5,454 nucleotides of DNA from NCBI GenBank assembly GCA_049613665.1, contig JBMZCV010000243.1, forward strand, positions 1-5,454, read 5' to 3'. The notes beneath the pieces were generated by a model. The model worked only from the letters and a program-made list of their open reading frames with translations, did no database searches and was not told the origin of the DNA. Numbering within the stretch: position 1 is the first letter of the stretch; each line of letters begins with the position of its first letter. This document shows positions 5,421 through 5,454 of this stretch, in pieces. Source of the stretch: JBMZCV01 sp049613665 (GTDB lineage Bacteria; Bacteroidota; Bacteroidia; Chitinophagales; UBA2359). Position numbers and translations under genes: made by a program.

Positions 5421-5454
5421 TGATACGGTTTGGTAAATCCTAATAGGGGCAAAT

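Larger units (their letters stand above)
4715..5454. other. Non-coding region downstream of the STAND-TPR gene
   Basis: These 740 bases hold no convincing gene on either strand. An open frame from GTG 5172 (or ATG 5181) to 5408 would give 75-78 residues, but the product has no Asp or Glu and is unusually rich in His, Ile, Ser and Asn, which points to a chance frame. The first half is filled with palindromic repeats (4738-5063). The second half has a strong promoter match (5112-5143), a small hairpin ATGTTGC/GCAACAT (5181-5187 with 5199-5205), and A/T-rich repeats near 5357-5420. Confidence 0.7.

Noticed and set aside
5405..5432. TTGACA followed by TACGGTTTG as a second promoter
   Set aside because: The spacing from TTG to TA is 16 bases and the second box has three bases rather than two between TA and TTTG, so it fits neither the Bacteroidota nor the sigma-70 pattern well.
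5433..5454. Start of an RNA gene (GGGGC near the right edge)
   Set aside because: Too few bases remain to show any tRNA, tmRNA or rRNA structure.

Overview
The window looks like chromosomal DNA of a member of the Bacteroidota. The evidence is a secreted protein ending in a type IX secretion (Por) C-terminal sorting domain, Cys/Asp-rich modules common in secreted Bacteroidota proteins, start codons preceded by A-rich sequence rather than a Shine-Dalgarno, and promoter-like boxes of the TTTG / TAnnTTTG kind. A Cytophagia-like or Saprospiria-like lineage is possible, but genus cannot be read from the sequence.

Layout: 1-202 is non-coding, with a hairpin at the very edge and a candidate promoter. 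203-2368 (+) encodes a 721-residue secreted protein: signal peptide, two Cys-rich beta-type modules, a PQQ-dependent sugar dehydrogenase (GSDH/sorbosone dehydrogenase) beta-propeller, and a type IX sorting tail. 2369-2704 holds a decayed copy of a 33-bp palindromic repeat, a long two-part intrinsic terminator and a candidate promoter. 2705-4714 (+) encodes a 669-residue STAND-type (NB-ARC-like) ATPase with a winged helix and six exact 42-residue kinesin-light-chain-type TPR units. 4715-5454 has no convincing gene. It carries a dense set of palindromes (two 33-bp elements flanking a hairpin and two GAGAC/GTCTC-type palindromes), then the best Bacteroidota promoter match in the window.

The two genes have the same orientation but look like separate transcription units: a strong terminator lies between them and each has its own candidate promoter, with the same geometry (TTG-N20-TATTTTAY ending 48-49 bases before the ATG). 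Nothing links their functions. The first acts outside the cell. The second is a cytoplasmic NTP-dependent switch with a protein-binding TPR array but no recognisable effector domain and no visible partner gene. The second gene and its flanks are visibly more A/T-rich than the middle of the first.

The points most worth a second look are the effector-less STAND-TPR protein, the ordered palindrome cluster behind it, and the near-consensus promoter at 5112-5143 with no convincing downstream gene.
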